From: Tenericutes bacterium ADurb.Bin239
Lineage (GTDB): Bacteria; Bacillota_I; Bacilli_A; RFN20; CAG-826
Assembly: GCA_002069815.1 (NCBI GenBank)
Contig: MWCB01000006.1
Location: 1 to 58,414 of the forward strand
Direction: 5' to 3'
DNA length: 58,414 bases
The notes below the pieces were generated by a model. It was not told the DNA's origin and made no database searches. It saw only the letters and a program-made list of their open reading frames with translations. A program made the translations under genes and the position numbers. Shown in pieces: positions 17,470-26,819 of this stretch (its first letter is position 1; each line of letters starts with the position of its first letter).

Positions 17470-20400
17470 TTATTCAAACTTTTTAAGACGTAAGTAGCGT
17501 TTCTTCGCTTCTTCTTCACTCTTAGTCAGTAAGAATTCAGCGTTTTCAGGATTTACCGTTGGCAGTTGACTGAACCGTGTTTCACCCATAACGAATTCAC
17601 GGAACAAGGTGTAATCTGGTTCTTTCATATCCCAACTAAGTGGTGATTTACCTTCTGCTTCTAAGCGCGGGTCATAACGGAAGATGGGCCAGTAGCCACT
17701 GGCGACCGCTTTCTTTTCCACGGTGATATGATTACTTAACCCGCCTTTGATACCGTGTTCGGCACATGGACTATAAGCGATGATTAAGGATGGACCATCG
17801 TAATTTTCTGCTTCGGTAAGGGCACGAATCGTCGCTACGGGGTTAGCACCAAGTGCGACTTGGGCAACATATACGTCACCATAAGCCATGGCCATCATTG
17901 CTAAGTTTTTCTTTGCGCCGGTTTTACCACTAGCGGCAAATTTGGCAATCGCGCCCGTTTGCGTCGCTTTACTCATTTGGCCACCAGTATTACTGTAAAC
18001 TTCCGTGTCTAAGACAAGGATATTCACATTAGCGCCACTAGCGAGCACATGATCAAGACCGCCGTAGCCAATATCATAAGCCCAGCCGTCCCCACCAATA
18101 ATCCACACTGATTTATCAAGGATATCATCCTTATATTTAAGAACTTCCTTCACCCCTTTATCTTTACTCTTTTCAAGTAATTCAAGGAGACGTGGTAAGT
18201 AAGTGCGAACTTCCTTGCGGTCTTTGGGATTAGCTAGGTATTTTTCAAGTAAACCTTTTAGTTCAGGTTCAACTTTTGGTAAAGCTTCTTTAAAGATATC
18301 AGCGATTAATTTTAGTTTGTAGTCATTAGCGACTCTCATGCCAAAACCATACTCAGCATTATCTTCAAAGAGACTATTAGCCCACGCCACCCCTTCGCCC
18401 TCTTTATTCGTGGTAAAGGGAGTCCCAGGGACGCTACCACAATAAATTGAACTACAGCCAGTCGCATTTGCCACTAGCATATCATTACCAAATAATTGGG
18501 TAATTAAGCGGTAATAGGGTGTTTCACCACAACCTGCACAAGCACCACTTATTTCCATGTAAGGCATTAAGAATCCAACACCTTTTGGGGTAGTTAGGGG
18601 GAATTTGTCGGTTTTATAGGTGACTTCTTTATATAAATAGTCGGCCGCTGGTTCAATATCAAATTGACTACGGGCTTCAACCATTTCAAGGGCTTTATTG
18701 CCACCACGTCCAGGACATGTTACGACACAAAGCGCACAACCAACACAGTTCATCGGGCTTACTTGAATCCGGAATTTTAAGTCCTTAACGGCTGGTCCCA
18801 TCGCCGGAACAACTTCGTCACGGACATTTTCGGGTAATCCCGCTACTTCTTTTTCATCAAGTAAGAATGGCCGAATCGTCGCGTGCGGGCAAACTAGACT
18901 ACACGTATTACATTGGATACAGTTTTCTTTAATCCAGCGTGGCACCATCGTAGCGATGGAACGTTTTTGTTTGAAAGTGATGTCATTATTCATCGTACCA
19001 TCAAGTAATTGCCACTTGGTAAAGGTTGAAACTGGTAAATCATAACCTTCTAAGTTATCAATCGGGTTAACGTATTCATCAAAATACTTGTCGCCCATAA
19101 GTTTAACCACTCGGAGTGGTTTAAGTTTTTTCCATTCAGGGTCAACTTTAATTTCAGTAATGCCTTGTGAACCAGCATCAATCGCCGCGTAGTTAAGTTC
19201 CACAATCCGTTTTCCTTTACGGCCATAAGCTGCTTCTGCGTATTCCTTCATTAAACCTAATGCTTTAGCGTAAGGCATAATGTCTTGATTTAGATAGAAG
19301 AATGACGATTGTAAGATGGTGTTAGTGTGACGACCCATCCCAATTTCTTGAGCAATCTTATTCGCATCAATCACATACATCTTCGCGTTTTTCATTGCTA
19401 AACCGTATTTGACGCGATTAGGAAGAGCATTAATTAATTCTTCACCTTTTAAGCTTGTGTTAAGTAAGAATGTTCCACCTGGTTTTAAGAAGCGAATCAT
19501 ATCAAATTTATAAAGGTAAGAATCTTGCGAACAACTAATAAAGCTGGCATTTTCAACGTAATATGTTGAGTGAATGGTGTTGGCCCCAAACCGTAAGTGA
19601 CTACGGGTTGGTCCGCCTGCTTTCCGCGAGTCATAAGCAAAGTAAGCTTGCGCATATTTATCAGTATGTTCACCAATAATAGCAACACTTGATTTATTAG
19701 CGCTGACAGTGCCATCACTCCCTAAACCGTAGAATAAGCATTCGGTATGACCATTATCGATATGATAGTTATCATCATAAGGAACACTAAGTTTAGTCAC
19801 ATCATCATTAATGCCAACGGTAAAGGAGTGCCACGGTTTCTTATCTAAGAAGTCATAAACACCTTTAATGTGTTTAGGTTGCGTGTCTCGGCTACTAATA
19901 CCGTAACGGCCACCAACGATGACATCAACTTTGCGACCTTCTTGCTTAAGAGCCGTTAAAACATCAACATAAAGTGGTTCACCAAGAGCACCTAATTCTT
20001 TAGTGCGATCTAAAACTGCAATTTTTTTAACTGTTTCTGGTAAAACACTAACTAAATGTTTAGCACTAAACGGGCGATATAAGTGAACTTTAACAAGTCC
20101 AATCTTTTCACCTTTTTGCGTTAAGTCATCTACTACTTCACTAATTGCTTCGGTAACACTACCCATCGCAACGATAACTTTGGTTGCATCTTTAGCGCCG
20201 CGATAAACAAAGGGGGCGTAATGACGACCTGTTAATTTACTTACTTTAGCAAAGTAATCTTCCGCAACACCTAAGACGCGAGCGTAATGCGCGTTTTGGG
20301 CTTCGCGACCTTGGAAACAAATATCATCGTTTTCCGCTCCACCACGGGTAACAGGATTTGCGTGCGGGTTAAGCGCACGAGCGCGGAAGTCCGCTACTTT

Positions 20401-21000
20401 ATCTTCTGGTAAAAGTTTTTTCCATTCGGCTTCAGCAATTACTTCCACTTTTTGAATTTCATGTGATGTTCTAAAACCATCAAAGAAATGTAAAACAGGA
20501 GCGCTTGATCCAATCGCGGTTAGATGGGCGACATGCGCAAGGTCCACTACTTCTTGAACACTATGACTAGCAATCATAGTTACCCCCGTTTGACGAACGG
20601 CGTAAATATCTTGATGATCGCCGAAAATTGATAAAGAACGGGCGGCAAGACTGCGCGCACTAACATGAAGTACAGCAGGTAAAAGTTCACCGACCCATTT
20701 ATAAATATTGGGCACCATTAAAAGTAAACCTTGGGACGCAGTATAAGTTGTCGCTAAGGTTCCCGCTTGCAGTGCGCCGTGAACCGCACCAGCGGCACCA
20801 GCTTCACTTTGCAGCTCGGTTACTTTAACTTTACTGCCAAAGTAGTTTAATTTCCCTTGTGATGCAAATAAGTCAACGAGTTCCGCCATCGGTGAAGATG
20901 GGGTAATCGGATAAATCGCCGCGATATCCGTATAGAGATAACTTACCTCAGCGGCAGCGGCGTTTCCATCAAGGGAGACAAATTTTTTCTTAATAGCCAT
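17470..21000 (-). CDS. nifJ: Pyruvate:ferredoxin (flavodoxin) oxidoreductase, single-chain
   Basis: This oxygen-sensitive enzyme converts pyruvate and CoA to acetyl-CoA, CO2 and reduced ferredoxin, the main pyruvate exit in anaerobes. The 1176 residues contain all domains. The N-terminal pyrimidine-binding region has YPITPSSPMAE. The ferredoxin domain has two [4Fe-4S] motifs (CIQCNTCSLVCP near 693, CVGCALCVVTCP near 750). The C-terminal TPP-binding domain has GACAGCGE, ATGCSSIYCG and GDGWAYDIGYGG. I place the start at MAIKKKFVSLDGN because GGAGGTC lies 7 bases before it; the frame extends 17 codons upstream without a ribosome binding site. It has its own promoter. Confidence 0.97.
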   Translation of the reverse strand: MAIKKKFVSLDGNAAAAEVSYLYTDIAAIYPITPSSPMAELVDLFASQGKLNYFGSKVKVTELQSEAGAAGAVHGALQAGTLATTYTASQGLLLMVPNIYKWVGELLPAVLHVSARSLAARSLSIFGDHQDIYAVRQTGVTMIASHSVQEVVDLAHVAHLTAIGSSAPVLHFFDGFRTSHEIQKVEVIAEAEWKKLLPEDKVADFRARALNPHANPVTRGGAENDDICFQGREAQNAHYARVLGVAEDYFAKVSKLTGRHYAPFVYRGAKDATKVIVAMGSVTEAISEVVDDLTQKGEKIGLVKVHLYRPFSAKHLVSVLPETVKKIAVLDRTKELGALGEPLYVDVLTALKQEGRKVDVIVGGRYGISSRDTQPKHIKGVYDFLDKKPWHSFTVGINDDVTKLSVPYDDNYHIDNGHTECLFYGLGSDGTVSANKSSVAIIGEHTDKYAQAYFAYDSRKAGGPTRSHLRFGANTIHSTYYVENASFISCSQDSYLYKFDMIRFLKPGGTFLLNTSLKGEELINALPNRVKYGLAMKNAKMYVIDANKIAQEIGMGRHTNTILQSSFFYLNQDIMPYAKALGLMKEYAEAAYGRKGKRIVELNYAAIDAGSQGITEIKVDPEWKKLKPLRVVKLMGDKYFDEYVNPIDNLEGYDLPVSTFTKWQLLDGTMNNDITFKQKRSIATMVPRWIKENCIQCNTCSLVCPHATIRPFLLDEKEVAGLPENVRDEVVPAMGPAVKDLKFRIQVSPMNCVGCALCVVTCPGRGGNKALEMVEARSQFDIEPAADYLYKEVTYKTDKFPLTTPKGVGFLMPYMEISGACAGCGETPYYRLITQLFGNDMLVANATGCSSIYCGSVPGTPFTTNKEGEGVAWANSLFEDNAEYGFGMRVANDYKLKLIADIFKEALPKVEPELKGLLEKYLANPKDRKEVRTYLPRLLELLEKSKDKGVKEVLKYKDDILDKSVWIIGGDGWAYDIGYGGLDHVLASGANVNILVLDTEVYSNTGGQMSKATQTGAIAKFAASGKTGAKKNLAMMAMAYGDVYVAQVALGANPVATIRALTEAENYDGPSLIIAYSPCAEHGIKGGLSNHITVEKKAVASGYWPIFRYDPRLEAEGKSPLSWDMKEPDYTLFREFVMGETRFSQLPTVNPENAEFLLTKSEEEAKKRYLRLKKFE

Positions 21001-21061
21001 ATTTTGACCTCCATTTTTAATGACTCTATTATTATAAATAATAAAGCCCATAAATGTAAGT

Positions 21062-21089
21062 ATAATAATAAAAACATAAAGTCTAGCAA
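21062..21089 (-). promoter_or_regulatory. Promoter of PFOR
   Basis: TTGCTA (plus 21084-21089) and TATTAT (plus 21062-21067) are 16 bases apart, giving a leader of about 55 bases before the PFOR start. The -35 overlaps the tail of the AraC terminator. Confidence 0.5.
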
Positions 21090-21111
21090 AAAACTCCCTT
21101 GTTTAGGGAAG
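21087..21111 (-). terminator. Terminator of the AraC-family gene
   Basis: CTTCCCT pairs with AAGGGAG around AAAC on the transcribed strand and is followed by TTTTTT. Confidence 0.65.
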
Positions 21112-21179
21112 TTTAATGGTCTCCGTAAATAAATAATTAACGAATATACTTTTTCGGTATCATATTTAAAAGTTGGATG

Positions 21180-22034
21180 TTAAGAAAGTCTTTTTCGGTA
21201 ATCCTTAGGTAACATCCCTACGTTACGTTTAAAACTTTCGGTAAAAGTAGAAGTGTTTTTAAAACCGCATCTTATCGCTATTTCCTTAAAGGAATGTTTA
21301 GAACCGCGCAGTAAAAACTTTGCTTCTGAAAGCCTTAATTTATTAAGATGGGCAATTGGTGTATGTCCCATATACAATTTAAACGCTTTGGTAAAATGAG
21401 TTAAAGAATAGCCCGAAAGACTTGCGATTTTATTAATCGTAAGATCGGCTTCGTGGAAATGTTCATGCATATAAAGAATCATATTTTTAATTATAGTCGC
21501 ATGCTGTTTTTCTGGCCGACGCAAGTCTTTGGATGAAGAGAGCCCTTCTTCCACAAAATATTCGGTGATTTTACGAGCGACTTCTTCTAATTCTTCTTTT
21601 TTAGGATCGTGTTCCCGTGTAAGAACTTGAAAAAGCTTTAATTGATTTATAAGATAACGGTTAATTAGAAAGCGAGCGTAAAAATAATGATTTTCTAAGC
21701 CAAGCGCTTTTTTAATTTGTTCGACATAAAAGCGCGATATTACTACTGAATAAAAATGACCGTTCTCCATATCAAACTCTAAGCCGTGTGACACATTGGG
21801 ATTGACCGGATAAATAAAACCGACCTCGCCAATGTAAGAAGCCTTATCATAATGGAGAAGCGAAATCGTTTTTACTGGAATCATAAACTCATACTCGTCA
21901 TGTTTATGCTGAAATGAGTTTACTTTTTCTTCCGAGTGGTCAAAGATATATTCAGCAATAGAAAGATGGGAACAGTGACTTACTGTCGGGCATTTATTAG
22001 AAATAAAAACTCCATGGGCAGCGATTAATTTCAT
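21180..22034 (-). CDS. AraC-family transcriptional regulator
   Basis: The 284 residues have an N-terminal cupin-like sensing half (His-rich HKHDEYEFMIP near 43-53, YPVNPNVSHGLEF) and a C-terminal pair of helix-turn-helices (about 185-284: INKIASLSGYSLTHFTKAFKLYMGHTPIAHLNKLRL, then IAIRCGFKNTSTFTESFKRNVGMLPKDYRK). Such regulators usually sense a sugar and activate a transport or catabolic operon. Its target is unclear: it stands alone between PFOR and a divergent membrane protein gene. A strong promoter ends 6 bases before the ATG, so the message may be leaderless. Confidence 0.93.
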   Translation of the reverse strand: MKLIAAHGVFISNKCPTVSHCSHLSIAEYIFDHSEEKVNSFQHKHDEYEFMIPVKTISLLHYDKASYIGEVGFIYPVNPNVSHGLEFDMENGHFYSVVISRFYVEQIKKALGLENHYFYARFLINRYLINQLKLFQVLTREHDPKKEELEEVARKITEYFVEEGLSSSKDLRRPEKQHATIIKNMILYMHEHFHEADLTINKIASLSGYSLTHFTKAFKLYMGHTPIAHLNKLRLSEAKFLLRGSKHSFKEIAIRCGFKNTSTFTESFKRNVGMLPKDYRKRLS

Positions 22035-22040
22035 ACCCCT

Positions 22041-22069
22041 ACTATAAAAGATATTAGTTCAAAATTCAA
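22041..22069 (-). promoter_or_regulatory. Promoter of the AraC-family gene
   Basis: TTGAAT (plus 22064-22069) and TATAGT (plus 22041-22046) are 17 bases apart. The -10 ends only 6 bases before the ATG, which places +1 at or next to the start codon. Confidence 0.65.
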
Positions 22070-22106
22070 ATATTTGTTATTGTTTCCCCAAATTTAACCC
22101 CAATAA

Positions 22107-22135
22107 TTGTCGAAAATATGTTATGTTGGTAGAAT
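22107..22135 (+). promoter_or_regulatory. Promoter of the 22162 gene
   Basis: TTGTCG (22107-22112) and TAGAAT (22130-22135) are 17 bases apart, upstream of a GAAAGAAGG ribosome binding site. Confidence 0.55.
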
Positions 22136-22161
22136 ATTTTTAAGGAAAGAAGGTATTTATT

Positions 22162-22707
22162 ATGAAAAAATTACGCAAATCTTTTATTGGCACTTTGTTT
22201 CTAGTGGCCCTTATCGCTGTCGGGGCGGTGTTGTGGTTTCAAGGAAGACTAGACCGCGTCCTTCCTTATGTTTCTCTTGACATCGATAAAATGATGGCGA
22301 TGACTGAAAAAAAGGATGCTTCTAAGTACACCAAAGTCAAACTAACGGGCAATGATGATGGTGAAGCAATTAATGAATCATACACTTTCACAGATGGAGA
22401 ATGGCTCGCCGATGCTGAATATGAAAAGCCGCATGGTAACAGTATTAGTACTTCTATTTATTCAGATTTACAAGATTTTAGGAACTTACCAACCGACATA
22501 CAAGCTTATTTCACCTTTAAAACTAATAGTCGTCAATATAAGATTGAACATCGCGAAAAGACTGACGCAAGTAATTATACATATATGACCTACGTTTATA
22601 ATCGTGATGGTGCTCTTATTGAATTGCGGATTGAAATAGCCGCTAATGTACCAGAATATGATATATCAATTAATAGCTATAAACTCATTTACTTTAGTTT
22701 TAGTTAA
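22162..22707 (+). CDS. Hypothetical membrane-anchored extracytoplasmic protein
   Basis: The 181-residue protein is not recognised. It has a basic start (MKKLRKS), a hydrophobic signal anchor at about residues 9-27 (IGTLFLVALIAVGAVLWF) and no lipobox. A charged, beta-rich soluble part of about 150 residues follows. It is divergent from the AraC-family gene, sharing a 127-base intergenic region, so that regulator may control it. It has its own promoter and terminator. Confidence 0.75.
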   Translation: MKKLRKSFIGTLFLVALIAVGAVLWFQGRLDRVLPYVSLDIDKMMAMTEKKDASKYTKVKLTGNDDGEAINESYTFTDGEWLADAEYEKPHGNSISTSIYSDLQDFRNLPTDIQAYFTFKTNSRQYKIEHREKTDASNYTYMTYVYNRDGALIELRIEIAANVPEYDISINSYKLIYFSFS

Positions 22708-22736
22708 TTGAATATAAAATCGCAACATAAGAACTA

Positions 22737-22764
22737 AGCTCTGACGCCAATCAGAGCTTTTTTA
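22737..22764 (+). terminator. Terminator of the 22162 gene
   Basis: AGCTCTGA pairs with TCAGAGCT across CGCCAA, followed by a T-run. Confidence 0.9.
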
Positions 22765-22847
22765 TATCAACTACTTATTTTTGGTCATGAATTTCATATC
22801 TTTATCGCCGCAATTATAAAAGTGCATCACCAACATTAAAATTATCT

Positions 22848-22894
22848 AAAAAGGACTGTCAATTGCCTTTTAGGTTTTTAAACAGCCCCTTCTT
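22848..22894 (-). terminator. Probable terminator of the first nucleoside ABC operon
   Basis: On the transcribed strand AAGGGGCTGT can pair (one mismatch) with ACAGTCCTT across a 22-base loop, followed by TTT. It lies 35-80 bases after the stop of the last permease gene. Confidence 0.5.
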
Positions 22895-22926
22895 TTATTA
22901 ACCTTAAAACCTTTACAAAAGAGACG

Positions 22927-23886
22927 CTACCTCTTCCCCTTATCGTAAGGAATCCCAACCGCCTCAGGGGCCATTGAGCTCTTTGAAGTAAAGATTAACA
23001 CAACAATGGTGGCAATAAAGGGAATAAGTTTAAAAATTTCCGGCGGTAGTCTAAGATTTACTAAAAATGGAATTGCCGTGTACGAACTTGCTAGCGATTT
23101 TAAAAATCCAAAGAAGAATGCTGCGCCAAGAATACGCCACGGTTTCCATTGTCCAAAAATTAAGACCGCTAAAGCTAAGAACCCATATCCTGAAACGGTA
23201 TGATCAAAGGTTGTGGTAATTGGAACAATATAAGTGATACCGCCAAGCCCAGCTAAAGCACCTGATGCTAATGCGCCAATGTAACGATATTTATAAACGT
23301 TTAAACCAACAGTGTCAACTGCGTGTGGGTTCTCACCAGTCGCGCGCAAACGTAAACCAAACGCCGTTTTATAGAGGACAAACACCATTAAAAATAAGAC
23401 AATTAACCCTAAAAATGTCGTAATATAAACATTTCTAAATAAAACTCTTCCAAGGAAAGGAATATCAGTAAGTAGCGGTATTCGAATAATTCTGAATGTA
23501 TTTTTAAATGCTACTCTTTGGAGTCCTGTTGCCTGCACGTTGCGGGCGATATAAATCGTGAGCGCGGGGGCAATAATGTTCAGAGCCGTTCCACTTATAA
23601 CTTGATTAGACTTCATTTTAACACTGGCAAATGCAAGGGGCAAAGTAAAGATAACGCCCGCTAGCATAGCCGCTAAAATCCCAATAAGGAGTAAGAGGTT
23701 TCCGCTCATTTTATCTTGTAGTTTTTGAATTACAATAACGCCAGTAAAGGCGCCAACAATCATTTGACCTTCAAGGGCAATATTTGTAACACCGCTGCTT
23801 TCAGAAATTAATCCGGCAAGGGCTACAACTAAAAGCGGAATGGAAAATAACATCATCTGTTGAATGATAAAATATAGCATATCCAT
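22927..23886 (-). CDS. BMP-type nucleoside ABC transporter permease (NupQ/YufQ-like)
   Basis: The 319-residue membrane protein has about eight to ten hydrophobic segments and motifs of the BPD_transp_2 permease family of nucleoside (BMP/PnrA) transporters: SGVTNIALEGQMIVGAF near the N-terminus, SNQVISGTALNII, and LRATGENPHAVDTVGLNVYKYRYIGALASGALAGLGG. It forms the channel with the 23886 permease and is energised by the 25099 ATPase. Its start overlaps the end of the other permease gene by one base. It is the last gene of the operon. Confidence 0.93.
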   Translation of the reverse strand: MDMLYFIIQQMMLFSIPLLVVALAGLISESSGVTNIALEGQMIVGAFTGVIVIQKLQDKMSGNLLLLIGILAAMLAGVIFTLPLAFASVKMKSNQVISGTALNIIAPALTIYIARNVQATGLQRVAFKNTFRIIRIPLLTDIPFLGRVLFRNVYITTFLGLIVLFLMVFVLYKTAFGLRLRATGENPHAVDTVGLNVYKYRYIGALASGALAGLGGITYIVPITTTFDHTVSGYGFLALAVLIFGQWKPWRILGAAFFFGFLKSLASSYTAIPFLVNLRLPPEIFKLIPFIATIVVLIFTSKSSMAPEAVGIPYDKGKR

Positions 23887-25109
23887 TATTTTAATTCTCC
23901 TTTCTCGGTTGACTCAACAACAGATTCCTCGGTTGCCTCCTCAACTGGTAATTCTTCAGTGTTACCTTTCTTCTTAAATTTAAAGAATGTTTTAATTTTT
24001 CCAATGTTTTGCTGAATAATCATGCTAAATCCCGAGAAGAAAATAATAACCCCGATAATGATATTAATAATTTCGGAAATGTAGTTAAGGGACTGTAACT
24101 TTTGTCCGCTCATAGTGATATGCGATATAAATAACGCCGTGAAAATAATACCAATCGGATGCGATGAACCAAGGAGAGCCACCGATAATCCCGTAAAGCC
24201 CTCTGCTGGAATTGTTTCCACAACCTTAATGTGCCGACCAGTGGGGCCTGATAAGAATAAAAGCGCACCCCCTATACCAGCTAAAGCGCCCGAAATAGCC
24301 ATCGCTAAGACAATGTTTTTTCGCACATTCATCCCCGAAGCTTTAGCGGCATCGGGATTATAACCGCACGCTTTAATTTCAAAACCAAAGCGGGTTTTCG
24401 AAATAATGAAATATACAATAATGGCAATAAATATAGCAATAAATATACCGATACTAATTGTTGACTTATCAACATAGCTGCCAATTTTGTTAGAGAATAA
24501 ATCGCGTAAAAACCACGTCGGTAACTCAGCACTCTTAGCAACATCCTTCGTTTCATTAAGCGCGGAGTGATAAACTGTCATCATAATTAACATATTAACA
24601 ACATACATGGCGACAAAATTAAAGAGAATCGTTGAAATGACTTCGCTCACGCGATAAAAAGCTTTTAGGAGTCCAGGCAAGGCACCCCAAAGTGCTCCCG
24701 CCACAGCGGCACCTAAAATGGCAACAATCCAGTGAAGAGCACCCGGTAAAAACGTCCACTTCACGCCAATATAAATAGCGACAAAACCACCTACAAGAAA
24801 TTGACCACTAGCGCCAATGTTAAATTGCCCCGCTTTAAAACTAAAACCAACCGCTAGCCCCGTTAAGATAAGCGGCGTTGCTAAGTAGAGAGTTTGACCA
24901 ATCCCTTTCATCTTATTAGCGAAACCACCAATTAAAATAGCACCAAGACCTTGGAAACTATGGCGCGGATTGGAAATAAATAAAATGACAAATCCTAATA
25001 AAATCCCAATTGCAATTGAAATAAGGGTAGCAACTACATTTGGCGTAAATACTTTACGTGACACTTCTTTCATCTTAAGTGCAAATGCCTTACTCTTATT
25101 ATTTACCAT
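23886..25109 (-). CDS. BMP-type nucleoside ABC transporter permease (NupP/YufP-like)
   Basis: This is the partner permease, 407 residues with about ten membrane segments and the family motifs GLAVGFSFKAGQFNIGASGQFLVG, VSEVISTILFNF and IKACGYNPDAAKASGMNVRKN. The acidic C-terminal tail (ELPVEEATEESVVESTEKGE) is cytoplasmic. The start MVNNKSKAFALK is supported by GGGAGG 8 bases upstream; a longer frame reaching 25181 lies inside the ATPase gene. It overlaps that gene by 11 bases. Confidence 0.93.
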   Translation of the reverse strand: MVNNKSKAFALKMKEVSRKVFTPNVVATLISIAIGILLGFVILFISNPRHSFQGLGAILIGGFANKMKGIGQTLYLATPLILTGLAVGFSFKAGQFNIGASGQFLVGGFVAIYIGVKWTFLPGALHWIVAILGAAVAGALWGALPGLLKAFYRVSEVISTILFNFVAMYVVNMLIMMTVYHSALNETKDVAKSAELPTWFLRDLFSNKIGSYVDKSTISIGIFIAIFIAIIVYFIISKTRFGFEIKACGYNPDAAKASGMNVRKNIVLAMAISGALAGIGGALLFLSGPTGRHIKVVETIPAEGFTGLSVALLGSSHPIGIIFTALFISHITMSGQKLQSLNYISEIINIIIGVIIFFSGFSMIIQQNIGKIKTFFKFKKKGNTEELPVEEATEESVVESTEKGELK

Positions 25110-26625
25110 TGATGTTTCCTCCCGACATGTAAAGTCCGACTTCTTGCCGTGTCGTTTTCTTTGGATCGAGATTAGCGACAATTTTGCCGTTATATATAAC
25201 TAAGATTCGATCACTTAATTTAAATATTTCTTCTAAGTCTAATGATATGAGTAAGACCCCTTTATCATTATTGCGTTGATTAATTATTTGCCGATGAATA
25301 TAATCAATGGCTCCAACGTCCATTCCGCGAGTCGGAGACATAGCGAGTAATAAATCGGGATCAAAGTCAATTTCCCGAGCCACGATAACTTTTTGTTGGT
25401 TACCGCCACTCATGCTGCGCACGATAGTGTTAACCCCTTGACTTTGCCGAATATCAAATTCATCAATTAAGCGTTCACTAAATGCATTAATTTCTTTAGG
25501 ATGAATAACGCCTCGTCGAAAGAAACGATTTTCACGGTAACGCTTAAGAATTAAGTTGCTCGCTAAATTAAAATCTAAGATTAAACCATCTTTTTGCCGG
25601 TCTTCGGGAATATGACTAATACCTAAATTATTCCGTTTTAAAACTGAATGTTTCGTAATATCTTCGCCTTTGAGGATAATGTGTCCAGCAGTAATTGGAC
25701 CTAGTCCTGTTAAAGCATACGCTAATTCTGATTGACCATTACCATCAATCCCCGCAATACCAACTACTTCTCCTCTAAAGACATCAAAACTGACATCATC
25801 AACGACATTTTTACCGTGTCGCTTTTGGGCAACGCATAAGTTTTTAACTTCTAAAACTTTTTCTTGTGATTCATTAGCGGCTAATTGGAGCGTATCATCA
25901 ATTTTATAACCAACCATCATCACTGATAACTCTTCAGTAGTTGTATCTTTAACATTAACTGTTCCAATATATTTCCCGCGCCGTAAAACCGTAACCCGAT
26001 CACAAATACTCATAATTTCATCAAGTTTATGTGAAATAAATAAGATTGACTTCCCTTCTTCAGCTAATTTTTGCATGATGACAAGTAAATCTTTAATTTC
26101 TTGTGGAGTTAACATCGCGGTTGGTTCATCAAAAATTAATATATCGTTATCACGATAGAGCATTTTGAGAATTTCAACCCGTTGTTGCATCCCCACAGTA
26201 ATATCTTTAATTTTAGCGCGCGGTTCAACCGCTAAACCATAATTCTTTGATATTTCTAAAACTTTCTTTTCAGCGTCACTTAAATTAATTACTCCGCGTT
26301 TTGTCGGTTCAACTCCTAATACAATATTTTCAATAACACTAAATTTATTAATTAGTTGAAAGTGTTGGTGAACCATCCCAATCCCTAAACGATTAGCGTC
26401 ATTTGGATCTTTAATTGTTACTTTTTCGCCATTAAGTAAAATTTCTCCTTTTTCTTGATTATATAATCCAAAAAGGACTGACATAAGTGTCGATTTGCCG
26501 GCGCCATTTTCGCCCAAAAGAGCATGAATCTCACCCTTCCGTAATTGAAGCGTTACATCATCAAGCGCTACAATGCCCGGAAACTCTTTCCGGATATTTC
26601 TCATTTCTACAACATATTGTTCCAT
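25099..26625 (-). CDS. BMP-type nucleoside ABC transporter, tandem ATPase (NupO/YufO-like)
   Basis: The 508 residues contain two ABC domains. The first has Walker A GENGAGKST (about 38-46) and Walker B ILIFDEPTAML; the second has a degenerate Walker A GIDGNGQSE and signature SGGNQQK, as usual for NupO/RbsA-type tandem ATPases. It powers nucleoside uptake with the two following permeases. The 194-base interval upstream separates it from the binding-protein gene and contains that gene's terminator plus a leader. Confidence 0.95.
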   Translation of the reverse strand: MEQYVVEMRNIRKEFPGIVALDDVTLQLRKGEIHALLGENGAGKSTLMSVLFGLYNQEKGEILLNGEKVTIKDPNDANRLGIGMVHQHFQLINKFSVIENIVLGVEPTKRGVINLSDAEKKVLEISKNYGLAVEPRAKIKDITVGMQQRVEILKMLYRDNDILIFDEPTAMLTPQEIKDLLVIMQKLAEEGKSILFISHKLDEIMSICDRVTVLRRGKYIGTVNVKDTTTEELSVMMVGYKIDDTLQLAANESQEKVLEVKNLCVAQKRHGKNVVDDVSFDVFRGEVVGIAGIDGNGQSELAYALTGLGPITAGHIILKGEDITKHSVLKRNNLGISHIPEDRQKDGLILDFNLASNLILKRYRENRFFRRGVIHPKEINAFSERLIDEFDIRQSQGVNTIVRSMSGGNQQKVIVAREIDFDPDLLLAMSPTRGMDVGAIDYIHRQIINQRNNDKGVLLISLDLEEIFKLSDRILVIYNGKIVANLDPKKTTRQEVGLYMSGGNINGK

Positions 26626-26792
26626 ATTAATACACCTAATATCTATTCTATTTCTAGACTTTCTATTTATAATTTATTGCTTGGATTATATTTAACTTAG
26701 CAAAAATGTAGGGTGCTTTTCACTTGCTAAAAAGCAGTTCCCCACGAATCCGAATAACCTTATATTTTTCTAATTAAGCCCTAAATGAAGCA
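26626..26792 (-). other. Leader region of the ATPase gene
   Basis: About 170 bases lie between the terminator of the binding-protein gene and the ATPase start. On the transcribed strand TGCTTTT and AAAAGCA (plus about 26713-26735) can form a 7-base-pair stem. A TATAAT (plus about 26684-26689) follows with no convincing -35. I see no known riboswitch. The ATPase ATG has no strong ribosome binding site (AGGTGTATTA only). Confidence 0.4.
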
Positions 26793-26817
26793 AGAAAAAG
26801 GGGATTGCTCCCCTTCT
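26793..26817 (-). terminator. Terminator after the first BMP lipoprotein gene
   Basis: AAGGGG-AGCAAT-CCCCTT followed by TTTC on the transcribed strand, right after the stop. It probably makes the binding protein more abundant than the downstream transporter parts. Confidence 0.75.
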
Positions 26818-26819
26818 TC

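Noticed and set aside
26626-26792. Purine riboswitch ahead of the nucleoside transporter ATPase
   Set aside because: The conserved three-way junction bases of purine riboswitches could not be found; only a simple 7-bp stem is present.
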